DNA of 19,253 bases from Gammaproteobacteria bacterium (GCA_021151625.1 JAGKWY010000148.1:1-19253), one strand, 5' to 3'. Numbered from the stretch's first letter, positions 7,315 through 14,546 are shown. Program-made: numbers and translations. Notes: generated from the sequence alone by a model not told the origin.

Positions 7315-8496
7315 TTAGTTACAAGCGCGCACCAGATTCCAGGCATTTGCCCATGCCCAACCGGTACCTGGAGCGTATGGGCCACCCACAGTACACCAGC
7401 CAGAAACGGTACATTGATACTCGCTACCTGCGTTTTGCACTTTAGCGCCGTTAGCGTAGCTGGAGCCATTTACGTAAGCAGGAGAAGTACAGCTGCCAGT
7501 TGCTGTAGAAGAAGCAACAGAACTCACTGCAACACTGGATTTGCTGGAAGACGCCACTACCGCGCTGGAAGCTACTGACGATGAAGTCGGGCTGCCAGTA
7601 CAAGCACCCAGGTCTAACCAATGAGCATATTGGCCAGAGTTGGTAGCTGGGTTGTTGTTTTGGGTCCAGTAGTTAGCCTGGTAGCGTTTGCCGTTGTACT
7701 GCACTTGTTGCGGGTTGGTGTAAGCGGTTTGCGCGTCCCACACTGGCAAACTGGCGCAAGTGTTGTTGGAAACGCTGGATGCAACAGAGCTGGCAACTGA
7801 AGACGCTACTGACGATGGTGCCACAGAGCTTTTTACCGAAGAGCTGCTGCTGGTACTAGGTACGGAAGAAGTGGTGCCGCCGTAGTTAACGTCGATACAT
7901 TGGTAGAAACCTTCAGCCGCATCGCGTTCCCAGTCACGTTGCCAAATTGAGTAAACGATGTGGCGACCGGTGCGTTGTGGCAGGTTTACTACGTGGTTGG
8001 ACACAGCTTCCTGATCGGCTTTACCGGAATCGTGGATCAATTCCAGGTCGCTCCAGCGCAGCGGTTGGCTGTGGTTGTAACCTTCTTTGGTGATGTAGTA
8101 ACGGAAGTACCAGGTTTTGTGCGCGGCAGTGTTGGTCCAGGTAAAGGTGCGTGGGCCGGCAGTTACACTGGTTGCAGGCCAGTCGGTGCGCGCCAGGTCC
8201 ATACCAAACAGGTTGGAGCGGTTGGCAGAACAGAGGCGACCATCCGGAATGAAGAACTCGTGGTTGTCTTTAACACCGCCCACAGCAACTTCCTGTGGGG
8301 TGTAAAGGCCGCCATTACCGGCTGCTTTCGCCGCGATACAAGCTGGATGGGTTGGGTTTTCAATGCCGTTTTCAGCACATTGGATGTAACGTGATTTTGG
8401 AGAAGATACATATCCATGGGCAAATGCCTGGCTGGCAGCCAGCAGTGAACCCATTACTACAGCGGCAATACCGCAAGTCTTTATTGTCTTTTTCAC
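7315..8496 (-). CDS. AA10 lytic polysaccharide monooxygenase with CBM5- and CBM73-like modules
   Basis: This secreted copper enzyme oxidatively cleaves glycosidic bonds, most probably in chitin. The signal peptide ends AFA and the mature protein starts with His27 (HGYVSSP), the first copper ligand; the second is at mature position 100 (TAAHKTWYF), and the axial Phe lies in AEGFYQC. The AA10 domain covers about mature 1-181. A Ser-rich linker leads to a CBM5/12-like module (AYTNPQQVQYNGKRYQANYW), a second Ser linker and a C-terminal CBM73-like module rich in Cys and Trp. This order matches the described C. japonicus CjLPMO10A. I choose the GTG at 8496 because AGGAG stands seven bases before it; the TTG at 8502 would be only two bases from that site. 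Length is 393 residues. Confidence 0.93.
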   Translation of the reverse strand: MKKTIKTCGIAAVVMGSLLAASQAFAHGYVSSPKSRYIQCAENGIENPTHPACIAAKAAGNGGLYTPQEVAVGGVKDNHEFFIPDGRLCSANRSNLFGMDLARTDWPATSVTAGPRTFTWTNTAAHKTWYFRYYITKEGYNHSQPLRWSDLELIHDSGKADQEAVSNHVVNLPQRTGRHIVYSIWQRDWERDAAEGFYQCIDVNYGGTTSSVPSTSSSSSVKSSVAPSSVASSVASSVASSVSNNTCASLPVWDAQTAYTNPQQVQYNGKRYQANYWTQNNNPATNSGQYAHWLDLGACTGSPTSSSVASSAVVASSSKSSVAVSSVASSTATGSCTSPAYVNGSSYANGAKVQNAGSEYQCTVSGWCTVGGPYAPGTGWAWANAWNLVRACN

Positions 8497-8503
8497 TCTC
8501 AAT

Positions 8504-8508
8504 CTCCT
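8504..8508 (-). promoter_or_regulatory. ribosome-binding site deciding the AA10 start
   Basis: AGGAG on the minus strand stands seven bases before the GTG at 8496 and two before the TTG at 8502. The spacing favours GTG, giving an N terminus MKKTIKTCG that is a standard signal-peptide opening. Confidence 0.65.
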
Positions 8509-8642
8509 GGGTAATTTAGATTGGCAACGTTGTTTTATCCAGTCCGACTTTAAGTAGGGATGGTAATAGTTTTGTCATTAAGTGCGAATTTGCGAAGCAA
8601 TTCCGGCTTTAGGCGCCAATAAAGTTCGACTTTTGGTGGATA

Positions 8643-8678
8643 AGCGTAAAAATTGACAAGGTTGTCAATTTTTACGCT
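8643..8678 (-). terminator. perfect 17-bp hairpin downstream of phoR
   Basis: AGCGTAAAAATTGACAA (8643-8659) is repeated in inverted form at 8662-8678 with only GG between. It begins 22 bases after the phoR stop, so a terminator for the phoBR transcript is the simplest reading. Unlike a classical terminator, its T run lies inside the stem and not after it. It also lies upstream of the AA10 gene and contains TTGACA on each strand, so an operator or promoter role is possible. Confidence 0.55.
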
Positions 8679-8700
8679 GAGCAATGCAGCTCACTGGGAG

Positions 8701-9987
8701 TTACTTTTGCGGTAAAGGAAATATGCAGGTAAAGGTACTACCTTTGCCCGGTTCGCTGGTGATTTGTAGTTCGGCGTCATGGCGCATTAACACATGCTTC
8801 ACTATCGCCAAACCCAAGCCGGTGCCGCCGGTACTACTGTTGCGGCTGGCATCTACTCGATAGAAACGCTCGGTCAGACGCGGAATATGTTGGGCTTCAA
8901 TACCTGGTCCATTATCGCTAACCGAAAAATAAAAATGTTTCTGGTCCTGCCATAACAACAGGCTGATACGTCCTTCATTGGGGGTGTACTTAACCGCATT
9001 GATTACCAGATTGGAAAAAGCGCTGTGCAATTCCTTTTCATTGCCCAATTGCAATAGCGGTTTGGTGGTGTTGTTGCAGATCAGCGTCAGCAGTTGTTCC
9101 TTTTCCTTGCTCAACACTTCGGCTTCACTTTTTACAATGGTGAGTAGCTGTTCGATATTGATTGGTTTGTGGTTGTGGCCGGCTTCAGTCGTTTCCAGTT
9201 TGGACAGCACCAGTAAATCGTTAATCAGCAGCGACATGCGTTTGGATTGTTGCAGCATTTGCTGCAAAGGCTTGTCCCAGGTGGGCGTGGTGTTGTTGTC
9301 GACCAGGGTTTCCACATAGCCATTGATAACGGTCAGCGGGGTGCGCAGTTCATGGGAGACGTTGGCGATAAAGTCCTGACGCATCTTTTCCAGGTTGTGC
9401 AACTGGGTTACGTCGCGAATCACAATCAAGCGCTCGTTTTTGCCAAACAGGGTAATTTGAAATTGCAGGTGTTTGGAGGAGAAGCGTGGCGAAGGCAGTT
9501 CCAGCGGCTCTTCGTAGTTGCCTTCTTCAAAGTAGGCGACAAATTTGGGATGGCGAATAAAGTTGATTACCGATTGCCCCTGGTCTTTGGTGCTGAGCGC
9601 CAGCATCCGGTGCGCTGCCGGGTTCCAGAAATCCAGATGGCCGCGCGCGTCCAGAATCACTAAACCATCTTTTAAGGCCGAGCTGATTTCCTGAATACGC
9701 TTAATCACCGCCTGCAAATTTTCTTTTTCCAGGCGTTGGTCGCGTTGCAATTGGTAGATGTTATCGAAGATCTGGCCCCAGATACCGCTGGCCTCGGGCG
9801 GGTGTTCGCTCTCCTGCCGCACCAGCCATTGGTTGAGGCGACGCATCTGCCAGAGCATCCAGAGAATATAGGCTGCGCAGCCAAAGAGCATCCAGAGCGC
9901 ATAGTAATCGCTGAAAAAACCAATCACGCTGCAGACAGCAAGTATGACCAGGATACGCTGGAGTTCGGTGCTGAAACCTTTTAACAA
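8701..9987 (-). CDS. phoR: phosphate-regulon sensor histidine kinase PhoR
   Basis: This 428-residue inner-membrane kinase phosphorylates PhoB when phosphate is scarce and removes the phosphate otherwise. Two hydrophobic helices fill residues 11-48 with almost no periplasmic loop, as in PhoR. A basic linker and a PAS domain (about 95-195) follow, then HisKA with VSHELRTPLTVINGY (His212), an N box LVINAVKYTP, DNGPGIE and GGTGLGLAIVKH. The start is TTG: an in-frame TAG stands just two codons before it, no ATG is available before the first helix, and GAGG lies eight bases upstream. It is second in the phoB-phoR operon, 150 bases after phoB, with a long hairpin in the gap. Confidence 0.95.
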   Translation of the reverse strand: MLKGFSTELQRILVILAVCSVIGFFSDYYALWMLFGCAAYILWMLWQMRRLNQWLVRQESEHPPEASGIWGQIFDNIYQLQRDQRLEKENLQAVIKRIQEISSALKDGLVILDARGHLDFWNPAAHRMLALSTKDQGQSVINFIRHPKFVAYFEEGNYEEPLELPSPRFSSKHLQFQITLFGKNERLIVIRDVTQLHNLEKMRQDFIANVSHELRTPLTVINGYVETLVDNNTTPTWDKPLQQMLQQSKRMSLLINDLLVLSKLETTEAGHNHKPINIEQLLTIVKSEAEVLSKEKEQLLTLICNNTTKPLLQLGNEKELHSAFSNLVINAVKYTPNEGRISLLLWQDQKHFYFSVSDNGPGIEAQHIPRLTERFYRVDASRNSSTGGTGLGLAIVKHVLMRHDAELQITSEPGKGSTFTCIFPLPQK

Positions 9988-10013
9988 AACCTAAACCTCG
10001 TGGCACAAAGCGA

Positions 10014-10121
10014 GTACAAGAGTTGGATTTATCTGCAAGACCATCGGAGACAGGGACGTCGACGATGAGCCTCCATGGATGGATTCACGGCGTGTCTTGC
10101 AGATAAATCCAACTCTTGTAC
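10014..10121. repeat. 28-bp perfect inverted repeat with a 52-base centre (REP/BIME-like element)
   Basis: Bases 10014-10041 (beginning GTACAAGAGTTGGATT) are an exact inverted copy of 10094-10121. The 52-base centre holds smaller palindromes, CGTCGACG (10057-10064) and TCCATGGA (10072-10079). The element fills the gap between phoB and phoR: 16 bases after the phoB stop and 14 bases before the phoR Shine-Dalgarno sequence. As RNA it would form a very stable hairpin. Its compact ends and central sub-palindromes resemble dispersed intergenic repeats of gammaproteobacteria, but there is only one copy in this window. Confidence 0.85.
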
Positions 10122-10137
10122 GGGGGTACTGGAACTA

Positions 10138-10836
10138 TCAGGCTTCAATACGGGTAGAGAAACGATAACCGGTACCACGTACGGTCTGGATCAGGTCTTC
10201 GTGGCCGTCAATGGTGAGAGCTTTGCGCAGGCGGCGAATATGCACATCCACCGTACGCTCCTCCACGTAAACGTTGCCGCCCCACACATGATCCAGCAAT
10301 TGGCTGCGAGTATAAGCCCGTTCCTGGTGAGTGAGGAAAAATTCCAGCAGGCGATATTCGGTGGGGCCCATATCTACCGATTGGTTATTGATAGTCACCC
10401 GGTGGCTGGCGGGGTCCAGGCACAGGCCCTGTACGGTAATGGGAGCAGAATTGATTTGCGGATCGGCGCGGCGCAAAACCGCTTTTAAACGCGCGACCAG
10501 TTCACGCGGTGAAAAAGGCTTGGTGATGTAATCGTCGGCGCCTACTTCCAGGCCCTGGATTTTATTATCCTCTTCGCCCTTGGCGGTAAGCATAATGATC
10601 GGCGTGGCAGACGTCACTTCATCGCGCTTCAAGCGGCGCGCCAGTTCGATGCCGCTGGTACCGGGCATCATCCAGTCAAGCAGGATCAGGTCGGGCTTCT
10701 CATCAATGATCAGGCCGTGGGCGTCCTGCGCATTGCTCGCCTCCATGACCTGATACTCAGCCATCTCCAGCGCCACGCGCAACATATCGCGAATAGCGGA
10801 TTCATCGTCAACGATCAGAATTTTGCGACCAGTCAT
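10138..10836 (-). CDS. phoB: phosphate-regulon response regulator PhoB
   Basis: This 232-residue OmpR-type regulator activates genes for phosphate uptake and scavenging. The receiver has D10-D11, phospho-acceptor D54 (LLLDWMMPG), T84 in MLTAKGEE and K106 in DDYITKPFSP. The winged-helix domain (about 130-229) includes TEYRLLEFFLTHQERAYTRSQL, the recognition stretch EERTVDVHIRRLRKAL and the closing VRGTGYRF. These match PhoB closely, including the SGIELARRLKRD and EERTVDVHIRRLRKAL segments. It is the first gene of the phoBR operon and has a Pho box about 80 bases upstream, so it should regulate itself. The order ubiC-ubiA-phoB-phoR is also found in Pseudomonas aeruginosa. Confidence 0.97.
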   Translation of the reverse strand: MTGRKILIVDDESAIRDMLRVALEMAEYQVMEASNAQDAHGLIIDEKPDLILLDWMMPGTSGIELARRLKRDEVTSATPIIMLTAKGEEDNKIQGLEVGADDYITKPFSPRELVARLKAVLRRADPQINSAPITVQGLCLDPASHRVTINNQSVDMGPTEYRLLEFFLTHQERAYTRSQLLDHVWGGNVYVEERTVDVHIRRLRKALTIDGHEDLIQTVRGTGYRFSTRIEA

Positions 10837-10899
10837 AAAGGTGCTCTGCCTGAATAAACCACGGGATGCTTCAGGATTTATGAAGCTATTGTTGCAGCT

Positions 10900-10934
10900 T
10901 ATTAAATAAGTTCAGTGTTACACATTTATGACAG
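10900..10934 (-). promoter_or_regulatory. Pho box and -10 of the phoBR promoter
   Basis: On the minus strand 10934-10917 read CTGTCATAAATGTGTAAC. The first half is the exact CTGTCAT repeat of the Pho box; after the four-base AT spacer the second half (GTGTAAC) is a weaker match. TTAATA follows after 11 bases (10905-10900), the distance at which Pho-controlled promoters place their -10 when the Pho box replaces the -35. The site is 80 bases from the phoB ATG. Confidence 0.75.
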
Positions 10935-11006
10935 TGTGCAGGATATTTGGGGAAATATCGCCTTGGACGATTTTCACGGAAGTTGTCTGCAGGAGGAAGA
11001 TTAGTA

Positions 11007-11035
11007 ACCAGCCGAACTTTTATTGCTCGGCTGGT
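11007..11035 (-). terminator. hairpin after the Ser-linker lipoprotein gene
   Basis: A nine-base-pair GC-rich stem, ACCAGCCGA (11007-11015) with TCGGCTGGT (11027-11035), lies 14 bases downstream of the lipoprotein stop. No T run follows it on the minus strand, so it may act as a weak or factor-aided terminator, or protect the 3' end. It separates the lipoprotein gene from the Pho box. Confidence 0.5.
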
Positions 11036-11049
11036 GAATGGGGTCTTGA

Positions 11050-13026
11050 CTAGTTACAGGTATGACTTTCGATAATGTCGCTTGATCCAGACAACGCAAG
11101 GCTGCTGTTGATCGCCCGGGTGAGGGTGTCATAGATAGTTACACTACGCGATACCATAATGCTTGCATCTTGCTGTTGGTAATCGACGCTTACACTTATC
11201 GCAGTAGCACTACTGAGCTGTACAGTAGTGTTCACCTGAAAGATGGCCCGGAAATTATTATTCTGCGCAAGCGTTAAGCTGGCATTCGGCACACTTACAG
11301 AAGGTGTCCCAATTAGTTTGCCATTGTTTAGATCAACGCTCAAAAAGAACACCATATCTGAGGCAGTTCCGAACCCGAGCGGCACATTTCCAGAATGAGA
11401 TCCAGATACCGCAAAACAACCGGCAGAACTGCTTGCCTGGCTAGTGGCGGTTGAGCTGCCTACCGATGATGCGGCAGCGGTTGCGCTAGATGATGTGGCC
11501 GTTGAAGTTGCTACGCTTGAGCTACTGGCAACAGGCGTACTTGATGACGTTGCTGTTTCTGAATTTGAAGAGCTGCTGCTTGACTCATTGGTTGGAGTAC
11601 TGGTGGATGCCAATGAGCTTTGCCGGCTAGAACTGGCAAATGAACTACTAGCCGTCAAACTGGAGGACTGATTAGCACTGGTCGTGCTGCTTGACGCGGC
11701 GGCCATAGAGTTGTTTGCGCTGGACTGGTTTTGGCTGACTGAGGAGCTGCTCGCTTCCAGGTTTTGTGAGATCACAAGATTATCGATGCGGACCTCGCCG
11801 GTAACGGCAGGATCTTTGCCGTTGGCATCGAACAGAATTCCCCAATGAGAGAAGCCTGCCTTATTGGCTGCCAGTTTGGCTGAAACAGCCCGGGGTTTAG
11901 TTTGGGTTTGTGGGAGTTTGCCCTCAATGATATTCCAGCTATCGGGTACCAGATTCACGGCACTGGTCAACCCGGCGGTGGTGTAGTTGTTATCGGCATC
12001 GGCGAAATAGAATCCCACCCGCAACTTGCCGTCAGTAACGTAGGCACCGGGAATAAAAACACTGGCACTGAAGGTGGATGCCGGGTTGGTAAGACAGGTC
12101 TCATCCAGATTGAGCGTTTGCTCCCCATAACCCCAGCGCTCCTGCGGGCTGCTCCACTCGGGTTTAATAATCGATGCGGGAACCTGACCAACCAGAGTAG
12201 GCAGTTTATGGCCGGTGAAGGATCTTAGGCTAAGGCTGGTAGGGGCGTTCGAATCAAAATGGATACTATGACAGGATTCTGCCACTGGCTGGGTGGACTG
12301 GCCTCTCTCCCAGCGGATATTGTCCAGTTGGAAATGTACGTTGGCCTGTTTATTCAATGCCGGCATTATCTGGAAGCCGCTGCGCACTTGTTTGATATTC
12401 AAGCCATCGCGGATGAAATCGGTGATGGGAAGTTCAATCGTTTTCCATTCATTGAGTGCGCCGTGTTCTATGTTTTTCTCGGTGGACTCACAGGGCCAGC
12501 CACAATCCAATGCAATTTGTAGCGGAGCGTTCTGGTCGCCTTTGCTAATGACTTTGAGGTCGAACACCAGTTTGCCGGTCTGATAGGTACTAAGATCCAG
12601 GCCCGCGGAGCCGACAATACCAAACCGCAGTTGGCTATTAGCTGCACCGGCTTTGTTGTAATGAATATCCAGAACTCGTTGGTGTGTAGATTCCAGCAGG
12701 TCCAGTTCAGCCAGGCTCAGGGCTTGGCTTTGTTTCGCATCGACTTCCTGGCCGACACTACCATCAGCATTTTTTTCGCGCACACTCGGGCTTTGCCAGG
12801 GTGAACAGGCTGCATCTATATAAACTGCCGCGTCATGAAAGCTGCAGCCCAACTCAGGTGCGTTGGAAGACGCGGCGCTGCTGGAAGAGATCGCGAGGCT
12901 GCTACTCGATTTGGCTATTGAGGAACTGGGTATGCTATTGCTGGTATTGCCGCCACCAGAGCCGCCACCACAAGCGGCAAGTAAAAAGCTGGTCGATACC
13001 AGAATAGGAAGTGCAGATAATTTCAT
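11050..13026 (-). CDS. Ser-linker outer-membrane lipoprotein with ExoP-like and unfamiliar C-terminal domain
   Basis: From the ATG at 13026 (AAGGA eight bases upstream) this is 658 residues. A lipoprotein signal ends LAAC with Cys19, followed by Gly, which favours the outer membrane. A Ser linker leads to a beta-sandwich-like domain (about 62-241) resembling the ExoP galactose-binding-like domain found at the end of some GH3 glucosidases (LVFDLKV, IALDCGWPCE, LNEWKTIELPI, FQLDNIRWE). A second possible beta-sandwich (about 250-423, closing VRIDNLVIS) is not recognised. A linker of about 110 mainly Ser/Thr/Ala residues then joins a C-terminal domain bounded by C537 and C657. That domain recurs twice in the next gene upstream. 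No catalytic domain is recognised, so glycan binding at the cell surface is my inference. Confidence 0.8.
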   Translation of the reverse strand: MKLSALPILVSTSFLLAACGGGSGGGNTSNSIPSSSIAKSSSSLAISSSSAASSNAPELGCSFHDAAVYIDAACSPWQSPSVREKNADGSVGQEVDAKQSQALSLAELDLLESTHQRVLDIHYNKAGAANSQLRFGIVGSAGLDLSTYQTGKLVFDLKVISKGDQNAPLQIALDCGWPCESTEKNIEHGALNEWKTIELPITDFIRDGLNIKQVRSGFQIMPALNKQANVHFQLDNIRWERGQSTQPVAESCHSIHFDSNAPTSLSLRSFTGHKLPTLVGQVPASIIKPEWSSPQERWGYGEQTLNLDETCLTNPASTFSASVFIPGAYVTDGKLRVGFYFADADNNYTTAGLTSAVNLVPDSWNIIEGKLPQTQTKPRAVSAKLAANKAGFSHWGILFDANGKDPAVTGEVRIDNLVISQNLEASSSSVSQNQSSANNSMAAASSSTTSANQSSSLTASSSFASSSRQSSLASTSTPTNESSSSSSNSETATSSSTPVASSSSVATSTATSSSATAAASSVGSSTATSQASSSAGCFAVSGSHSGNVPLGFGTASDMVFFLSVDLNNGKLIGTPSVSVPNASLTLAQNNNFRAIFQVNTTVQLSSATAISVSVDYQQQDASIMVSRSVTIYDTLTRAINSSLALSGSSDIIESHTCN

Positions 13027-13329
13027 CGCTATGATCCTTGGTCCATTGCGTCGTGATTTGTTAATTCCAAAGTCATTCCGTTTATTGCTAGCGACGGCTG
13101 CCATATACAACAGACCGCAAAACGTATTACTTGGTCAGGGGAATCGATAGTGCTTATCGAGTGGCGCGCATTTTAACATTCAGGTTAAAAAATGCACCTA
13201 CATCCAGGAAGCGGTTGAGCGCGGGCGTACTTGACCGACATTAGTTATCAGATTGCGATGAAGGGGGCAAAACGTTGGGCGAACACTGTCGCCGCGCGAA
13301 GGGGGCAATTGCCCCCCTACCTGGTTAGC
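13027..13329. other. intergenic region between the two Ser-linker protein genes
   Basis: These 303 bases hold no convincing gene. Near 13144-13160 TCGATA and TATCGA form an inverted repeat around five bases, a possible operator for the lipoprotein gene. Near 13168-13194 GCATTTTAAC and an imperfect inverse form an AT-rich hairpin. GAAGGGGGCAA occurs twice, at 13260 and 13298, the second copy leading into a GC palindrome. The promoter of the lipoprotein gene must be here, but I cannot place it. Confidence 0.5.
13301..13316 (-). terminator. GC palindrome after the SSK-repeat protein gene
   Basis: GGGGGCAATTGCCCCC is a perfect palindrome that would fold into a six-base-pair GC stem with an AAUU loop, 13 bases after the stop of the gene ending at 13330. 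No T run follows, so terminator function is uncertain. Confidence 0.35.
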
Positions 13330-14451
13330 TTATTGTTGGCTGCAATTGCTTGCATCTATCAACAAGTTGTTAGAGCTGGTTAGCGGAAAAATACCATTAA
13401 TGGCGCCGGTGATGGTGTCGAAAACAGCAACATCGCGCCATACGTTTTGGTTCGCGATTGCCTGTTGGAAGCTGTAGTTAAACTCGAAATTGGCGGAGCC
13501 AGGGATATGCTGCTGAGCACTAACCTGGAAAATTCGTTTGCCACCACTGCCAAATACTTCGAACACATCAGCATTGGGCAGGCTGATTTGAATGGGAGAG
13601 GTGTAATCCGCATTGCGCAATTGCAGGCTCATATAGACGTTTTGACCCTGCACAATGCCAAAGCCAAGATTGGCGCTACCAGTATCCAGACCTGCTTGCG
13701 CCGCACAAATTACCGCTGGGCTGGAGGAGCTTGCGCTGGATGTACTAGAGCTTTGACTCGCTTCTGAACTGCTGCTGGATTGCGACGAGCTGCCGTTACA
13801 TGCCGCTGCATCTACCAAAACGCTATTGGTAATTACCAGTGGGTTAACGCCGTTTACCGCATAACTAGCTGTGTCGTAAAGGCTGAGGGTACGCGTTACA
13901 TTCAGGTTGGCATCCAGCTGTTGATAGTTCAAATAAACAGAGAGCTGGCTGGATGACGGCAAATTTTCCAGTGCCAGGAGTTCATAAATAAAGATTGATC
14001 CATTCGCGCTAACTAGCGTTACGTACGCATTATTCAACTGAACTTCCGGAAGTTGCCAGCCCAAATCTGCGTTCTCTACCTGCAGGGACAAATAGATACG
14101 GTTACCAGCCGCTACATTGAAGCCCAACTCGGCGGGTGAATTATCCACACCACTTACCACAGAGCAGGAAGCGGTGCTGGATACAGAGCTAAAACTGGAG
14201 GTAGATTCGGCGCTAAAACTCGATGAGCGACTGGAGGAAGACGCTGCCTTTGATGACTTTGCGGCTTTGGAAGACTTCGATGATTTAGAGGGCTTCGAAG
14301 ACTTGGATGACTTTGAGGATTTTGAAGATTTTGAAGATTTCGCAACACTGCTAGTGTTTTTACCAATCGACTGTGCTGGAGTTGTTGCTCCAGCAGGGAT
14401 GGCAAGTGCGAATGCGAGCAAGCTACTGGCGACAAGGTTTAGGTATTTCAT
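13330..14451 (-). CDS. exported protein with Lys-Ser repeats and two copies of an unfamiliar Cys-bounded domain
   Basis: This 373-residue protein has a signal peptide (about residues 1-22, AIPAGA). The ATG at 14451 is preferred over one at 14460 because AGGAG is nine bases from the former and touches the latter. A basic stretch of SSK repeats (about 38-68) and a Ser-rich linker lead to domain 1 (C96-C218); a second Ser linker leads to domain 2 (C249-C370), which ends the protein. The two domains align with each other and with the C-terminal domain of the neighbouring lipoprotein: LGF near the start, YLSLQ or YMSLQ, a PNA or NNA turn, V-x-R or V-W-R-D and YDT or FDT near the end. Conserved flanking cysteines suggest a disulfide. 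The function is unknown; a carbohydrate-binding or adhesive role is inference from the architecture. Confidence 0.8.
   Translation of the reverse strand: MKYLNLVASSLLAFALAIPAGATTPAQSIGKNTSSVAKSSKSSKSSKSSKSSKPSKSSKSSKAAKSSKAASSSSRSSSFSAESTSSFSSVSSTASCSVVSGVDNSPAELGFNVAAGNRIYLSLQVENADLGWQLPEVQLNNAYVTLVSANGSIFIYELLALENLPSSSQLSVYLNYQQLDANLNVTRTLSLYDTASYAVNGVNPLVITNSVLVDAAACNGSSSQSSSSSEASQSSSTSSASSSSPAVICAAQAGLDTGSANLGFGIVQGQNVYMSLQLRNADYTSPIQISLPNADVFEVFGSGGKRIFQVSAQQHIPGSANFEFNYSFQQAIANQNVWRDVAVFDTITGAINGIFPLTSSNNLLIDASNCSQQ
14260..14337 (-). repeat. nine-base tandem repeat coding for Ser-Ser-Lys units
   Basis: Degenerate copies of a nine-base unit (plus strand GATTTTGAA and variants) encode KSS repeats with a few Pro and Ala substitutions. 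The copies nearest 14337 are almost identical, those further in are diverged. Changes in copy number would keep the frame. Confidence 0.75.
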
Positions 14452-14546
14452 GGGTTTCATCTCCTGATAGGCGATAGTCCTTTTGCAGCGGTATCCCTGT
14501 GCGGTGTTCCTTGCCACAAAAAAAACTGGTTTGAGGTTGGGCCGCG

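Noticed and set aside
11444..11671. Plus-strand 75-residue acidic frame
   Set aside because: It is antisense to the Ser-rich linker of the lipoprotein; low-complexity Ser codons leave the other strand open.
14117..14467. Plus-strand acidic protein with DFEDFEDFEDF repeats
   Set aside because: It is the antisense reading of the Ser-Ser-Lys repeat and the signal peptide of the minus-strand gene, which has a signal peptide, conserved domains and a ribosome-binding site.
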